Counted from the first letter of the stretch, positions 9,607 to 22,123 are shown. The stretch is DNA of 64,000 bases from Zizania palustris (GCA_019279435.1 JAAALK010000086.1:16351913-16415912), one strand, 5' to 3'. Notes: a model not told the origin generated them from the letters alone. Made by a program: numbers and translations.

Positions 9607-12600
9607 TGTAACAGCCCAAAAACTAAAAGGGAATAAAATAAAGGAAAAATAATATTAAATGAATTTTTGAATTTTGTTATTAAAAAAAACCTAAAAGAGC
9701 CCTATTAAAGCCAAACAGAGACAAATATTCAAAATTTGAACTTGAAAATTTTATGGGATAAACTAGAGACCAAGAAATATTTTTGAGAATTTTTACAAAA
9801 TTTTTCCAACTGATCTTCAAGCCTTAAGCAAATATTTGAATTTCTGGAATTATTTTTATTGGAAAATGAATTTTAAATCTTATTGGGCCGCCTCCCTCCT
9901 TTCTCCTCGGCCCGACCCAGCCGTTCTGCCTCAGCCGCTGACAGGCGGGGCCAGCCTGTCGGCACCGTCCCCCCCTCAAGCCTCTGCCATCCCGGGCCCG
10001 CCCTGTCAGCACTCCCCTTTCTCTCTCCAACCCGCGCCCCGACCGGCCCCACTGGTCAGCCATACACACTCGCCCTCAGTCTCTGGCAACCTTGGCCCGC
10101 TTGTCGGCGCGCTCTGTTTCGCCAGCAGTCACTGACAGGTGGTCCCCACCTGTCAGGATCGTCTTCAACAACGGAAGGGGATCCCTCCCCTTCCATCCCG
10201 ATGGCCCCCTTTCCGCTTTTTGCCGCCGGCCGTCGCCATTCGCCGAATCCAGCACCAGGATCACCTTCCCCTCTTGCCGGTGATCCGTTTCCCCCCTTAG
10301 CCACGCGGTTTCGTCCTTTAGGAAGTCCATCCGAGGAGAAAAGGAAAGCTCGCCGGAGGGAAAGAAATCCCCTCGGGATTCCTCGGTTGGCTTGCCCTCC
10401 TACACTCCGGCGACCCCTATTTAACCCCCCAGTCCACCGCACTCCGCCGTGCCACCAGAGACTAAACCCTCGCCTACCCGAGCACCGCCACTGCCTCCTC
10501 GGGAGTATTCCCCTGTTTCGGCTCCGGCAGCCAATCACCGACGCTCCGGGCCATCGCCGCCCTCGCCGTAGCCACCATCGGGATCCCCTCCGCCTCCTCT
10601 ACCTCGGCATCGCCTCCGCTGGACCGGACACCCACCGGAACACCTTCGCCACCGCCAACCCGAGGACATCGCCGCCCTCTCCTCGTCGCCGGCCGCTGCC
10701 ACTTCCCCATCGTCGACATCGCGGGTATGCCAGGATCCCCCTTGTGCCCCCCTTTCCATTTTTGGCCTTAGACGCGCCATAGGGCCCCGCCCTCGCCGGG
10801 GATCCACCGCCGTAGCACCGCCGGAGCCGGAGAAGAAGGGTACGTACCCCCTTCCCGTGCGTGCCGTGTCGGACGGCGTCTAGACCGTTCAATCTTGAAC
10901 GGAGGGCGCAGATTAAATCCCCACCAGATTTAATCTGGGCCCTCGATCCTAATTGAACCGGTACGGGCTCATCTGAGCCGTCGGTTTTATTTTAAAATCT
11001 CCCCCTCGCGATCACCCGTGGGATCTGGACCGGACGGTCCAGATCCAATCGGCCCACGTGCACAGTGCGCGGGTCCATGGTGGACCTGGCTCACCGTGGA
11101 CCCACGCCTGTTTTCTGATTTAAATAAAATACAAAAATTGGTTTAAAACTTTAAAAATTCATATCTTGCTCAGATTAACTCCAAATTTCACCATTTTGAT
11201 TCTGGAAAATTTGTCTTTTTATCCTCTACACTTTTATACAATAAAAACAATATGTTTACTTGGCATATAATAATCTTATTAAATAATGAAGAGAATTCCC
11301 CTTTAGGGTTTAATTAATACTTTAATTAAATAATTCAGATAAACCCTTAAAAATTTATAAATTAATTTCAGAAGATATAATGGCTCCATTTCACTATTGT
11401 TAACACAATAAAAATGGAATGACCATTTTGTCCATGATATTTTACTAAATAACATTCCTAAGACCCCTTTAGGGTTTACTTATTATTTCATTTAAATAAT
11501 TCAGAAAAACTCTTAGAAATTTATATAATAATTTTAGATGATCTATTGACTCCAGTACACTGTTTATAAGCCAATAAAAATATAATAATTCACTTTTCTC
11601 ATTTTAATTTATTTCCAAGGCCCTTTAAGATAAATGATTATTAATAATGCAAAACTCTACAAAAATATCATGAATAGATTCAGAGGACTGAATTACTTTA
11701 TTCCACTGTTTTAATGCAACAAAAGTAACATGTTCACTTTGCCCACTTTAATCTATTAATTAATATTGCAAAAGCCCTTGTAGGATAATTAAGTAATTCA
11801 TGTAATAGAAGTTAAATACTTTATAAAAATGTCATGACAAATTATATAATAACTTCAGAAAACCTAACAACTTGAGTTTACTATTTTAATACAATAAAAA
11901 TAGAATATTCATTTTGCCCACTTTGTTCTATTAAATCACATTACAAAAGCCCTTTTAGGATATTTAATTAATTCATGTAGTAAAGATCCATACTTTAGGA
12001 AATTATCTTAAAGCTATATAACAAACTTCAGAAGACTTAATAATTTAAAGTCACTATTTTTGATACCACAAAAACATCAAGGCTAATTTATACCTTTTAT
12101 GTTCACCTCTAAAAAGGGGAAATAAAAACCCCTAGGAAAAATAAATTACATCAAGTCATAAATTCAGAAATCTCATTAGGAATCAATCTTAAATATTTAA
12201 GTAACAATTCCCTAGAATTTAAGACTCTATATCCCTTACTTAAATCCAACAACAACTTGTATGCTTGTATGCTTGATTTTGGATTGTTTATTGAATGTTG
12301 TGTTTACTTTTCCGTATCGAGAAGACTACGACGTCGTCGAAGATCCGGAGTTCTATCCCGAGGTTCCACCTTCACCATTCGCGGAGCAAGGCAAGTCATC
12401 GACCACCTCTGTGGAAACAGTTGATCATATTGAGCCCATGTTTTAATAAACTATCGCTATAACTCATAGGTTAATATTGCATTAGTCCAATAATCAAGCC
12501 TTACACTTATATTTATTAGATCCCCGTCCTTGTGTGCAAACCCAAGCCATGCTTATTGAGCCTTAACTCCTTGTCACTCTACTATAACAATATTAGCTAG

Positions 12601-13710
12601 TGCCCAATGTACCGGCACAACTGCTATAGGATATAAAGAATGAGTCGTAGATTAGATGGATTCTGGTATATGAAATACCCTGTTATTCTTGTCTCTGGAC
12701 TCTGTTGGAGTTAGGCGTGTCATAAGTATGGTGGGTTCCGGGTGTAAGCTCGGGTTTTGGTATGTCGCACCCGGGGCACTATAAGGACCGGTCTGCGGGA
12801 TCTGTTGCAAAGCACTTCCGTACCAACCACAAGTCTAATGGGTAAGTCCTAACTGGAAGTGTGGAACACTCCGTCTCACGGCACCATAGTGGAGGGGGCA
12901 AGGGGCTAGCCCTCAGGGCGCCTTGTACCGACGATGGCTCAAGGGGGGTATTGTGGAAACTCGACATGGCGAGACACGGTACGAAACCTATAAGAGGGTG
13001 CTGTTGAGTCGGGGAAGACCATATGGAAGGTTTTGGCACGAGTTCCCGTGAAATGGGTCATCTCGTTACACTTTGGTGTAAGTGATGAGTGCGTGCCTTG
13101 TGGGTACAGTGGTACATCTCTGATCAGAGTAAATCAATCTTTTCGAAAAGCCGAGCCCACGGTCAAGGGCGGGTTGTGTGACTACTCGCAGTTAGTTTAC
13201 AATTGGTTGACTGTTTGAGTTATTCATGGCATGTAAGGACTGTTGTGCGAGGAGGTGAAACATACTCCTCGAGTTAGAAGATGATGATGCATTCACATGT
13301 TTACTTTTTCGTACTAATAAATTGCTCACATTTAATGCTTTACAAATATGCTGCTTCCGCAAAACTAGCCACTATCTTCCTTGTTATTATCTTGCATTAT
13401 ATTTGCATTCGGTGGCTTGCTGAGTACATCTGTACTCACCCCGTTGACTTACACCATCAGAGCCCGTCTACTACGAGGAGGATGAAGGTCTGGAGTAGTG
13501 ACCCAGTCAAGGCGAGACTGGAAGGAGGCGTTCATCTAGGACCCTTGATTTTATTAGTTTCTCTTCACTTTCATTCACTTTTGTATTAATGCGGTCTACG
13601 AACCATGAATGATTGCCCGTATTGTACGTGGTCGCTTGATGAACATCTTGTTTTATTGATTTTCTATGGAATTTCAATAAAGTCCTGATTTATTAAATCG
13701 GGGCGCGACA
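9607..13710. mobile_element. Solo LTR, about 4.1 kb, probably Tekay/Del-type
   Basis: Begins TGTAACAGCCC and ends GGGGCGCGACA, so it has TG...CA ends, and is flanked by a perfect 5-bp duplication CCCAG (9602-9606 and 13711-13715) inside gypsy1 gag. No primer site, gag or pol is present. Long LTRs with such ends are typical of Tekay/Del chromoviruses (family knowledge); the assignment is inference. It has a GC-rich part (about 9890-10880), an AT-rich part with degenerate repeats (about 11238-12070), then mixed sequence. The long Pro/Arg-rich frame at 9883-10782 follows base composition and is not called a gene. Confidence 0.82.
11238..12070. repeat. Degenerate direct repeats of about 165 bp inside the solo LTR
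   Basis: The motif ACAATAAAAA followed by a CACTTTGCCCACTTT-like stretch recurs at 11238, 11405, 11571, 11716, 11891 and 12065, with spacings of 167, 166, 145, 175 and 174 bases. Between anchors, TTTAGGGTTTA and AATTCAGA-like blocks recur in the same order. Units are diverged. Confidence 0.7.
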
Positions 13711-13715
13711 CCCAG

Positions 13716-14814
13716 CCATGTCTCCGGCCTCAACACTCATGGCCGAGACTAATCATTACACTTACGGTCAAACTAGCACTACGTACCATGCACCGGTACA
13801 CGCGCTACCCGCACCACAGGCGCAAGCGCCCGGACACGAGCATGTCATGCAAATAATGCGCAGGGAAGACGCCCATGGATGACACGCAGATATCCCACCA
13901 CGTGTCACGCCCCCGCATGAGAGACGCGCACAGGCAACATGCCAAGATGACATAGAGGAGCGGGTTTGTGCACTATTTAGAGAGTGTGCCAGCTTCGTGC
14001 CCAAGGGACGAGTTAGGGTTTACCGTAAACCGTACCCCGACCATCTGGATACAATACCCTACCCCTGCGTCTATAGAATCCCTGAATTCACTAAGTTTGA
14101 CGGGAGGGTAGCAAAACCACACTAGAGCATGTTAGTCATTTTTTGGCACAATGTGGAGAAGTTAGCGGGATAGATGCCCTAAAGGTTAGACTATTTTCTC
14201 TCTCGCTTTCACTTGGTTTTCGGCACTCCCGCCGAATTCTGTTCAGACGTGGGATGATTTAGAGCGGAAATTCCATGATTACTTTTACACGGGTGAGACA
14301 GAGCTTAGGCTTTCACATTTGACATCAGTTGAGCAGAAATCTAGCGAGAACATCTACGAGTACATCTAGCGTTTTAGGGATACTAGAAACCGATGTTTTA
14401 GCCTTAATATTTCGGAAAGGGACTTGGCGGAACTAGCTTTTAATGGGTTGCGTGCCGAGATTAAGGAGAGGTTAGATAACCCAAACTTTTTAGAAGTTAG
14501 CCAAGTCCTACAGCAGGCTCTGGTCTAGGAAGGTCGAGCCAAGGATAAGAAGTTTATTAAGACGTTTAACAAGCCTAGGGTTGAGATCCACATCATGGAA
14601 CGCTCTGACGAGGAGGAGTCAGAGGAGGAGGATTCGGTCGACATGTATGCGGTCGAATGGGTTTGGAACGCTAAGAATAAACCTGTCACTTGCTCCGAGT
14701 TACGGCCATCTCCCACAAAGAATCGACCTAGTGAGGTCAAATACTCATTTGATATAACTAAGTGTGACAAAATATTTGATTTTTCTCTTAAAAAGTCAGC
14801 TTCTCAGGTTACCT
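13716..14814 (+). pseudogene. gypsy1 gag, 3' part
   Basis: Continues gag after the solo LTR. Residues around 14040-14110 (PYPCVYRIPEFTKFDG) are the usual entry to a Tat Gag capsid domain, and 14240-14530 contains WDDLERKFHDYF and a SVEQKSSENIYEYI block. The coding potential passes through several frames and stops. Two clear stops read TAG where related proteins have Gln (about 14368 and 14527). The last part (14595 onward) is strongly acidic (EEESEEEDSVD). No intact product is possible. Confidence 0.75.
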
Positions 14815-14949
14815 AAAGGTCAAGTCATTCCACCTGCCGATGAGCTAAAGAAGCATCCGTATTGTAAGTGGCATGATTCGCATTCGCACAATACTAACGA
14901 CTACAATGTTTTTCGATGGCAGATCCAATCAGCCATAGAAGAAGGATGA

Positions 14950-16452
14950 TTGAAGATAGACCACAATCCAAAGATGAAGATGGATAAAGATCCTTTTCCC
15001 AACAACGCCGTCGACCTCGGTGAGAAGAAGGTGTTGATTCGGCCAGAACAGGCCGAGTCGGCTAAGGGGAAGGATGTAATTTTTGGAGAACCGCACACTC
15101 GCACGCTCATACCAAAAATTCCTGAGGTAGGAGTGTGGAAACAGAACATTAACACCCCTTCGGCTAAGGCCCACAAAAGGCCGAAGGTAACGTACAACAT
15201 GCTGTTGAACAAGCATCAAAGAATGGTCAGGGAAGCAGGTCCCCGCACTAAGAAGCTGGGGCAGCCGAAGGGTCCAAGACTTCTGGAGGGTGACTTTGGA
15301 CCGAAGCCTCTGAGCCCTCCGCACGACGGCTTTGGGCCACAGTGGCCTGACGCCCCATTCGGCGGCTTGGAGCCTCGATGGCCGAACCCCCCGTGCGGTG
15401 GCTTCGAGCCTCAGTGGCCGAACCCCCTATACAGAAACGTCGGCCCCCAATGGCCGAACCTTGCACCGTTCTGGGCGAACTCACCGACGGGAGGCTTCGG
15501 CTCGCACTGTCCAAACGTACCCCTGGCCTGGTAGGACCCTTTGCTAGTATGGTCTGAGACATCGTCGACTCTGCCGAACCCCCCTCCGGGTGGCGGGTTC
15601 GGCTCACAGTTGGCGAGGCCACTAGAACCACTGATGCCTCCACCGTACAGTTGGGAGGGAACTCCGTGGGCTCCGTACGTATCGGGGTTGGAGTACCCTC
15701 CGCAACTTGACACTATGCCTTGTTTTCCTTCGGAATATTGTGGGTGGCAGGGACAAGCAGACGCAGCGGAGGGGGGCATCGTCCATAGACTATTCGTGGT
15801 GCCTCTGAATCGGACCATGCCGAGCGAAGCCGAAGGGCACTGGCGCGAAGAGTCCGAGAAAAGAGAGTCTGAAGCCATCACCATCAGAGTGGGGTCCCAA
15901 GAGGTCCCAATCCTGAAGGCTTCGTCGCCGAAGCCAGATGGAGGTGAGTCCCATACTTCGGTCGGAGCCTGCGCCGAAGTTGGGTCCGATCGGCCGAACA
16001 AGGTCGGTCCGTCCGCCGGGGTTCATAGCGAAGTCCCCTTCGAGTACGGGGTGCGCAAGGCCGAAGGGCGCAGTGCCACTTCGGCCAGAGGTGATAAAAG
16101 CCGAACAGTAGCACCCGGCACCAAGCCGCAACCATCTTGGGCACCTCCAGGCATGTCCAAATCACAGAAGAGACGCCTACAATGACTACAGGCACAGGAG
16201 ATGCACGAGAAGGAAGTTGAGGATGAGCGCGACACTATCTTTGAAGAAATACGCCCTCGGCCAGCTACAAGACAGGTATGGAGGGTGAAGCCGGTTGAGA
16301 CAACCAACCCGGCTCTTAGTCCGAGCGACGACGATGATGACATGCTCGACGATGATTACTCGCCCATCTCCGAGGGGCCTACACCCCAGGCGATGGACAT
16401 CAACATCATCACGCTACCCCGCCGAGTTCTCCCTGCCGTAGGACGAGGCTGA
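14950..16452 (+). pseudogene. gypsy1 spacer between gag and protease, with 12-residue repeats
   Basis: Three consecutive frames (14950-15534, 15541-16185, 16201-16452) bridge gag and protease. 15328-15435 holds three 36-bp units encoding variants of GFEPQWPNPPCG, with diverged units on both sides (about 15292-15520). The later part is Ser/Gly/Pro-rich with many CCGAAG codon runs, then an acidic block ahead of the protease. GC content is well above that of the pol region. I recognise no known domain. Confidence 0.6.
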
Positions 16453-16462
16453 GGTTGCTCAA

Positions 16463-17068
16463 TTGAACCTCGGCCCGCGCAACGCCATCTTCGAGAAGCC
16501 CAAGGATTCGGCTCGCCATTTGAAGCCTCTCTACATTAGAGGGCACATCGATGGGAAGCCGGTTTCCTGGATGCTCGTCAACGGCGGCGCCACTATTAAC
16601 TTAATGCGTTACTCATTATTGAAGAAACTTGGCAGGGACGAGGATGACCTAAAGAAGACCAACTTGATTCTCAACAGCTTCAACGGCGAGAGCTCCGAGT
16701 CCAAGGGCATACTTTCCATGGAGTTGACAGTGGGCAACAAGACATTGCCAACAGCATTCTTTGTCATCGACGTACAAGGTAACTACAGCGTACTACTCGG
16801 GCACGACTGGATTCATGCAAATTGTTGCATTCCTTCTACCCTACACCAGTGTCTAATTCAGTGGGACGACGATGAGGTAGAGGTCATTCCCGCGGATACT
16901 TCGGCCCAAGTGGCATTGGTCGATGTATCAGTTGATGTCGTCCATAATAAAGTAGAGTGTCTGTCAGGTAGAGATCTTACGGACTACAATTTTGTTAGCA
17001 TATCCGGAGGGCATTTTGTACCAGTGTCTGTAAAGCCGGCTAGAGTAGCACGGCTATTTTTGTATTAA
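16463..17068 (+). pseudogene. gypsy1 aspartic protease
   Basis: A 201-residue frame with the Tat-type retropepsin fold: MLVNGGATINLM where the family has Asp-Gly-Gly, then hydrophobic strands and LLGHDWIH. The catalytic Asp is Asn (codon AAC at 16580-16582), a G-to-A change at a former CpG, so the enzyme should be inactive. The frame closes at a TAA close to the next frame. Confidence 0.82.
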
Positions 17069-17073
17069 TAGTC

Positions 17074-18291
17074 ATGTCTAGCAAGAGTAATCTAGATTGG
17101 CTAGAGTCTCGTGTGGAGCAATATCGGTCTAGTAAAGACGGTATTGTCGAGGCCATCGAAGACTTTAGCGAAGTAGAGAAATTGGGGAAAGGTTTTGCGT
17201 CGGTCGATCCCTTGGAGGAAGTTGACATAGGTAATGGTAGCATCCCAAGGCCGACTTTTGTAAACCAACATTTGCAGCCTGATGAGAAGGCTGAAGTAAT
17301 AAAGTTACTTCGGTCGTATGTCAATTGTTTCACATGGGAGTATAGAGAGATGTCAGGGCTAAGCCGCGAGCTCGTGGAGCATCGGCTGCCCATCAAGTCC
17401 GGATTTAGGCCTTATAAGCAGCCTCCTCGTCGCTTTAACTCGGTCGTCTATGACCGAGTTAAAGAAGAAGTAGAGCGACTACTCAAGGCTGAATTTATTA
17501 GGCCGTGCAGATACGCGGAATGGGTTGCTAACATTGTGCCTGTAGAGAAGAAAGGGAGCGGCAAAATACGGGTATGTATTGATTTCAGGGATCTAAACAG
17601 AGCCACTCCGAAGGATGAGTATCCAATGCCGATAGATGACATGCTAATCAACGATGCTTCAGGACACAAAGTACTGCATTTTCTTGATGGCAATGTTGGT
17701 TATAATCAAATCTTTATGGCCGAAGAGGACGTCTACAAGACTGTCTTTCGATGCCCTAGTTTTGTCGGTTTATTCGAGTGGGTCGTCATGACTTTTGGTT
17801 TGAAGAATGCTGGCGCCATGTATCAGCGTGCCATGAACTTGATCTTTCATGACTTTCTAGGGGTTATGTTAGAAGTTTACATCGACGATGTTGTAGTCAA
17901 ATCGGACGCTATGGGAAACCATTTAGCCGATTTGAATGTTGCTTTTGATAGAATGCAACGGTATGGTTTGAAAATGAACCCACTCAAGTGTGCTTTTGGT
18001 GTGTCGGCGGGTAAGTTCTTAGGTTTCATGATTCACGAAAGAGACATAGAAATTGATCCTAAGAGGCTTGAGAATATTAGAAACATTACAGCGCCGACAT
18101 GCAAAAGGGATGTACAGAAGTTGCTAGGCAAGGTGAACTATTTGCGTCGCTTTATATCCAACTTGTCCGGCAAGATCGATGCCTTTGTCCCCATACTTCG
18201 GCTAAAAAACGAGACCGAGTTCACTTGGGGGGCAAGCCAGCAAAGGCCTTTGAGAAAATCAAGGAGTGCTTGTCATCACCACCTGTGGTGA
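17074..18291 (+). pseudogene. gypsy1 reverse transcriptase
   Basis: Residues run from a pre-RT segment into the polymerase fold: CIDFRDLNRATPKDEYPMP, FLDGNVGYNQI (usually YSGYNQI), FGLKNAGAMYQRAMN, and the catalytic YIDDVVVKS. The thumb is recognisable. The true frame leaves at a run of six G (18227-18232): downstream residues continue in the frame that starts near 18233, so one base has been gained or lost. Bases 18233-18291 of this frame are not real coding. Confidence 0.88.
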
Positions 18292-19799
18292 GAGCACCCA
18301 AAGCCGGGATTCCATTTCGGCTATACATCGCTGCTGAAGATAGCGTGATTGGGGATGTGCTAACCCAGGAGGTAGAGGGAAAAGAGTACATCATCACGTT
18401 CTTGAGCCACCGCTTGCTGGACGCCGAAACTAGGTACGCATTTGTGGAACGTTTGTGTTTATCACTTTACTACGCGTGCACCAAATTACGCCATTATCTT
18501 CTCCCTACTACATGTGTTGTCGTTTGCCAAACCGATGTTATAAAGCACATGTTACAGAAGCCGATTCTAAGTGGAAGAATCAAAAAATGGGCTTACGCAT
18601 TGATTGAGTACGATTTGGCCTACGAACCCCTGAGAGCAATGAAAGGCCAAATCGTGGCCAACTTTATAGTTGATCACCACATAGATGTCAGCTGGAGTGA
18701 TAATATTGCTCTAGTTGAGGTAGTGTCATGGAAACTTTATTTTGATGGTTCGGCTTGCAAGAGTGGCCAAGGTATTGGAGTGGTTCTCATATCACCTAAT
18801 GGGATGCACTTTGAAACTTCGGCCCGTCTGGAATTTCCTTCCACTAATAACCAAGCCGAATACGAACCTTTATTAGTAGGGCTTGAATTTCTAGAATATG
18901 TAGGCGCTAGACATGTTCATGCATACGGTGATTCTTTGTTAGTAGTGCAACAAGTGGCTAAAGATGCTCAATGCTTTAACGGCTTGTTGAATAGTTACTT
19001 AGATAAATGTCTGGACATAGTTGCTGTTTTTGATGACTTCAAAATCTCGCACGTGCCAAGGGAAGTCAATTCGATTGCAAATGATTTGGCTCAACAAGCA
19101 TCTGGCTACCAAGTCAGGAGAGGAAAATTTTCTATATTGGAGAAGTCGGTGTTTAGTCTCACTGCCAAAGTTAGTGACAGGGGGAAAGCGCACCCTCCGG
19201 GTCAGACCCCTCTGGCCGCCGAAGGTCACTGCGTGCCGAGGTCCCCAGACCAGAGTATTCTGCCAACCAAGGGGTCTGGCATGCCGAAGGCTATAGGCCA
19301 AAGCCTCCCGTACGGAGAAGGCTCCCTGGAGTCCGAACCCTCCGGAGGGCTTCGGCCCAGCACACTCCGAATGGTCAGCTCGGCCAGGCTTCGGCAAGAG
19401 CAGGAATGGCTCGGGGGGCACCCCGAAGTCAGTAAGTTAGAATTTTTTTCAGATGGTGAGCCAACGAGGCCCTCTGAAACCCATAAGGGTGATTGGAGAA
19501 TCCCAATCGCCCAGTATTTGAGAGACCTTAGCCAAAGGGTTGATCAGAAAGTTCGGCGACAAGCGTTCAAATTCATGTTGATAGACAACACATTGTACCA
19601 CCAAACTATCGATGTTGTACTATTAAGGTGTTTAGACCATGAACAATCCCAGGTGGCTATAGGAGAGGTCCATGAAGGACTTTGTGGCACTCATCAGTCG
19701 GCCCAGAAAATGAGTTGGATGCTCAAAAGAGCAGGTTTTTATTGGCCGACTATGACTGAAGATTGCTTCAAGTACTATAGAGGGTGTGAAGCATGTTAG
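18233..19799 (+). pseudogene. gypsy1 RNase H, second RNase H and integrase zinc finger
   Basis: First the degenerate gypsy RNase H and tether (FRLYIAAEDSVIGDVL, RYAFVERLCLSLYYACTKLRHYL). Then the extra RNase H with FDGSACKSGQGIGVVLISP, NNQAEYEPLLVGLEF and GDSLLVVQQ, typical of Tat elements. 19180-19440 is a GC-rich Pro/Gly/Ser insert without relatives I recognise. Last comes the integrase HHCC finger (EVHEGLCGTHQ, YYRGCEAC), closed by TAG at 19797-19799 where a Gln codon is expected. Confidence 0.85.
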
Positions 19800-20750
19800 A
19801 AGTTTGGCGATATTCAGTTAGCTCCTGCCTCATTACTCAATCCTATTGTCAAGCCATGGTCGTTTTGAGGTTGGGGTTTAGACTTCATCGGCTACATTCA
19901 CCCTCCTTCCTCAAAAGGGCATCGGTTCGTGTTGATGGCGATGGATTATTTCACTAAGTGGACCGAGGTCGTACCTCTCAAGAACATGACTCACAATGAG
20001 GTACGTGATTTTATCTTGAAGCACATCATACATAGATTCGGCATTCCTCAAACCCTCATTACGGATCAAGGTAGTTCATTTGTTTCTGGGGAAGTGAGGG
20101 ACTTCACCGAATATTATGGTATTAAGTTGATAAACTCTTCACCCTATTATGCTCAGGCCAATGGTCAGGCCGAGTCTAGTAATAAAACCGTGATTAAGCT
20201 CATTAAGAAGAAAATTGAAGAGTTTCCTAAAAGGTGGCATGAAGTGCTTTCTGAGGCGCTATGGGCTTGTAGAATTGCAAAGCACAGTGCTACCAAAGTC
20301 AGTCCATATGAGTTGGTATATGGACAAGAGGTCGTTCTACCTGTAGAGGTAGATTTAGGCTCCTTAAGAGCATTAAAGCAAGACGGCTTATCGGTCAACG
20401 AGTATGAAACTCTTTTAAAAGATAATCTAGAGAAAGTGAACGATAAGAGACTAAGGGCTTTAGAAGCCATAGAAGTAGACAAGAGAAGGGTAGCTAAAGC
20501 CTATAATAAGAAGGTCAAACCAAAATCATTTCAAGTAGGAGATTTGGTTTGGAAAACGATTTTACCCTTAGGCACGAAGAGTCCCAAATTTGGTAAATGA
20601 TCACCTAGTTGGGAAGGTCCTTTTAAGATAGCTGAAATCGCTCCTGGAAATGCATACATGTTGGAATCTCTGCAAGGAGAGCGGTTTCAGAGAGCTTTGA
20701 ATGGTAGGTACTTAAAAAGGTATTTCCCAAGCGTGTGGCAAACAGCATAA
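19800..20750 (+). pseudogene. gypsy1 integrase core and C-terminus
   Basis: In the same frame as the zinc finger. TGA at 19866-19868 precedes the core; the core keeps Asp (GLDFIG), Asp (ITDQGSSF) and Glu (NGQAESSNK). A TGA at 20598-20600 replaces a Trp in the SPSWEGPF region; the terminal part runs to TAA at 20748-20750 (YLKRYFPS). All three stops are single transitions from the expected codons. Confidence 0.85.
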
Positions 20751-20819
20751 AAGATGTCGAAAAGCCGATATGGATGGTATCGTCTTCAGTTCGTTATGCT
20801 TTTAGTTCACTCAGTTCAC

Positions 20820-20837
20820 TAAAAGGCAGGGGGCATG
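20820..20837 (+). other. Polypurine tract of gypsy1
   Basis: AAAAGGCAGGGGGCATG directly precedes the LTR start TGTTGATAG. Confidence 0.75.
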
Positions 20838-22123
20838 TGTTGATAGCAAAAATGGCATTAATGGCTGAGATTATCAGAATATCAATTTTGGTGATTTAGG
20901 CAAAAAAACACATGTCCAGGGTCGAGCCGAAGCCCTATAGGTCCAAAGGTCCATGGGGCTATGGGCTCTGAAAGCCTCTAGCCAGCCCACGGCCTTCGAC
21001 TAGGGAGCCTTCGGAGGCCCACGCCACTGAAGCTTCAGCCCGAGGAGCAGGCCTCGACGGGCCTGGCCGAAGCCCACTTCGGCAGAGATAGAGTTGTATA
21101 CAATTCCGGCTATGCTTTTTATCTTCATCCGGCTAGATTAATTGAAGATTAGATCAGAGATTAAGTCCCTATAAATAGAGAGGCGAGGCCAACGTAGAAG
21201 CCCCCACCAAGACAAATCAAACCAAATCCCTAGCTTTGATCGCATTTACTTTACCTTTATTTTTCCTGTACCTCTTCGTGGGTTTGCCTGGAAGCCCTCC
21301 GCCGGCCACTTCAGAACAGTGGTAATCCTTGTTACTTCGCTTGTGATGTATCCGTTAATCTACGTAATAGATTGTTATCGCCTTTTTACTTTGCCTGTGA
21401 AGTATCTGCTAATCTGCGTAACAGATTGCTACCTTCGCTACTAGTGCAACACTTAGCAGAATTCGGTCATCAGGCCGAATTAGTACTTCGCACCTTCTCT
21501 GTTGCAGGTTTCCACATTCGAAGCTACTTCGTAGGAGGTGTCCGGAGCTGAGAGATCGGTTTTGGAGGTTGTCAGGACACCCTTCGGTGAGACTACAGGC
21601 TTCGACGACAGGCTTCGCCAGCGCACTTCATCACAACAGGCTTCGCCACGATCATACTCCGTTCTAGATGAAGTTACACCCGCATGCGGCCCTTGCGGCA
21701 TTGTTCTGTAATTTGCCATATCAGAGACTTCACGCCGAACCCCGCCGTTTAGAGGTGATTGTCGTGTCCAGATCCATTCGGAGGTCACCTTCGACCAGAC
21801 CAGTCCGAACACCGAAGGCACCATTCGGCGGGATACTTCGCACTAGACACCGAAGGTATACTTCGGCGACCCCTTCGCACCAGACTTCGAAGCAGATAGG
21901 CTCCGACCGGTTTGCTGATTTTATTCTGCTTAATATATTTTCTTTCGGCTAATTGGATTATTTTGTGTGATCTGATTGTCTGGCGACTCCACCCCCCCCT
22001 TATCACGACTAAGGTAGTCGGAACGCAACGTCGGTGCAGTGTCATGCTTAGGCTTGTCCCTAAGTATCCGCACACTTTTGGATCATCGAACTGACCCAAG
22101 TGCGGGGGCACGTTTCCGTGTCA
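20838..22123 (+). repeat. 3' LTR of gypsy1 (1,286 bp)
   Basis: TG at 20838, CA at 22123. Its end matches 9033-9090. A TATA box lies at 21170-21177, about one quarter in, followed by CTTCGG-rich sequence. The 5 bases after it, ATAGT, are the expected right copy of the target duplication. Confidence 0.88.
21170..21177 (+). promoter_or_regulatory. TATA box of gypsy1 LTR
   Basis: TATAAATA in a CCCTATAAATAGAGAGGC context, a classic retrotransposon promoter position between U3 and R. Confidence 0.65.

Larger units (their letters stand above)
9033..22123 (+). mobile_element. Ty3/gypsy LTR retrotransposon, Tat-like (gypsy1), disrupted
   Basis: Order on the plus strand: 5' LTR remnant, primer site, gag, spacer, protease, reverse transcriptase, RNase H, second (archaeal-type) RNase H, integrase, polypurine tract, 3' LTR. 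The additional RNase H after the normal one is diagnostic of the Tat lineage. The element is dead: many stop codons and shifts, an altered protease site, a 4.1-kb solo LTR in gag, and copia A in the 5' LTR. Its LTR remnants differ at 4 of 58 comparable bases, all transitions. Confidence 0.9.

Noticed and set aside
9883..10782. 299-codon Pro/Arg-rich plus-strand frame, with equally long minus-strand frames
   Set aside because: It lies wholly in the GC-rich half of the solo LTR; openness in several frames follows composition, and no domain is visible.
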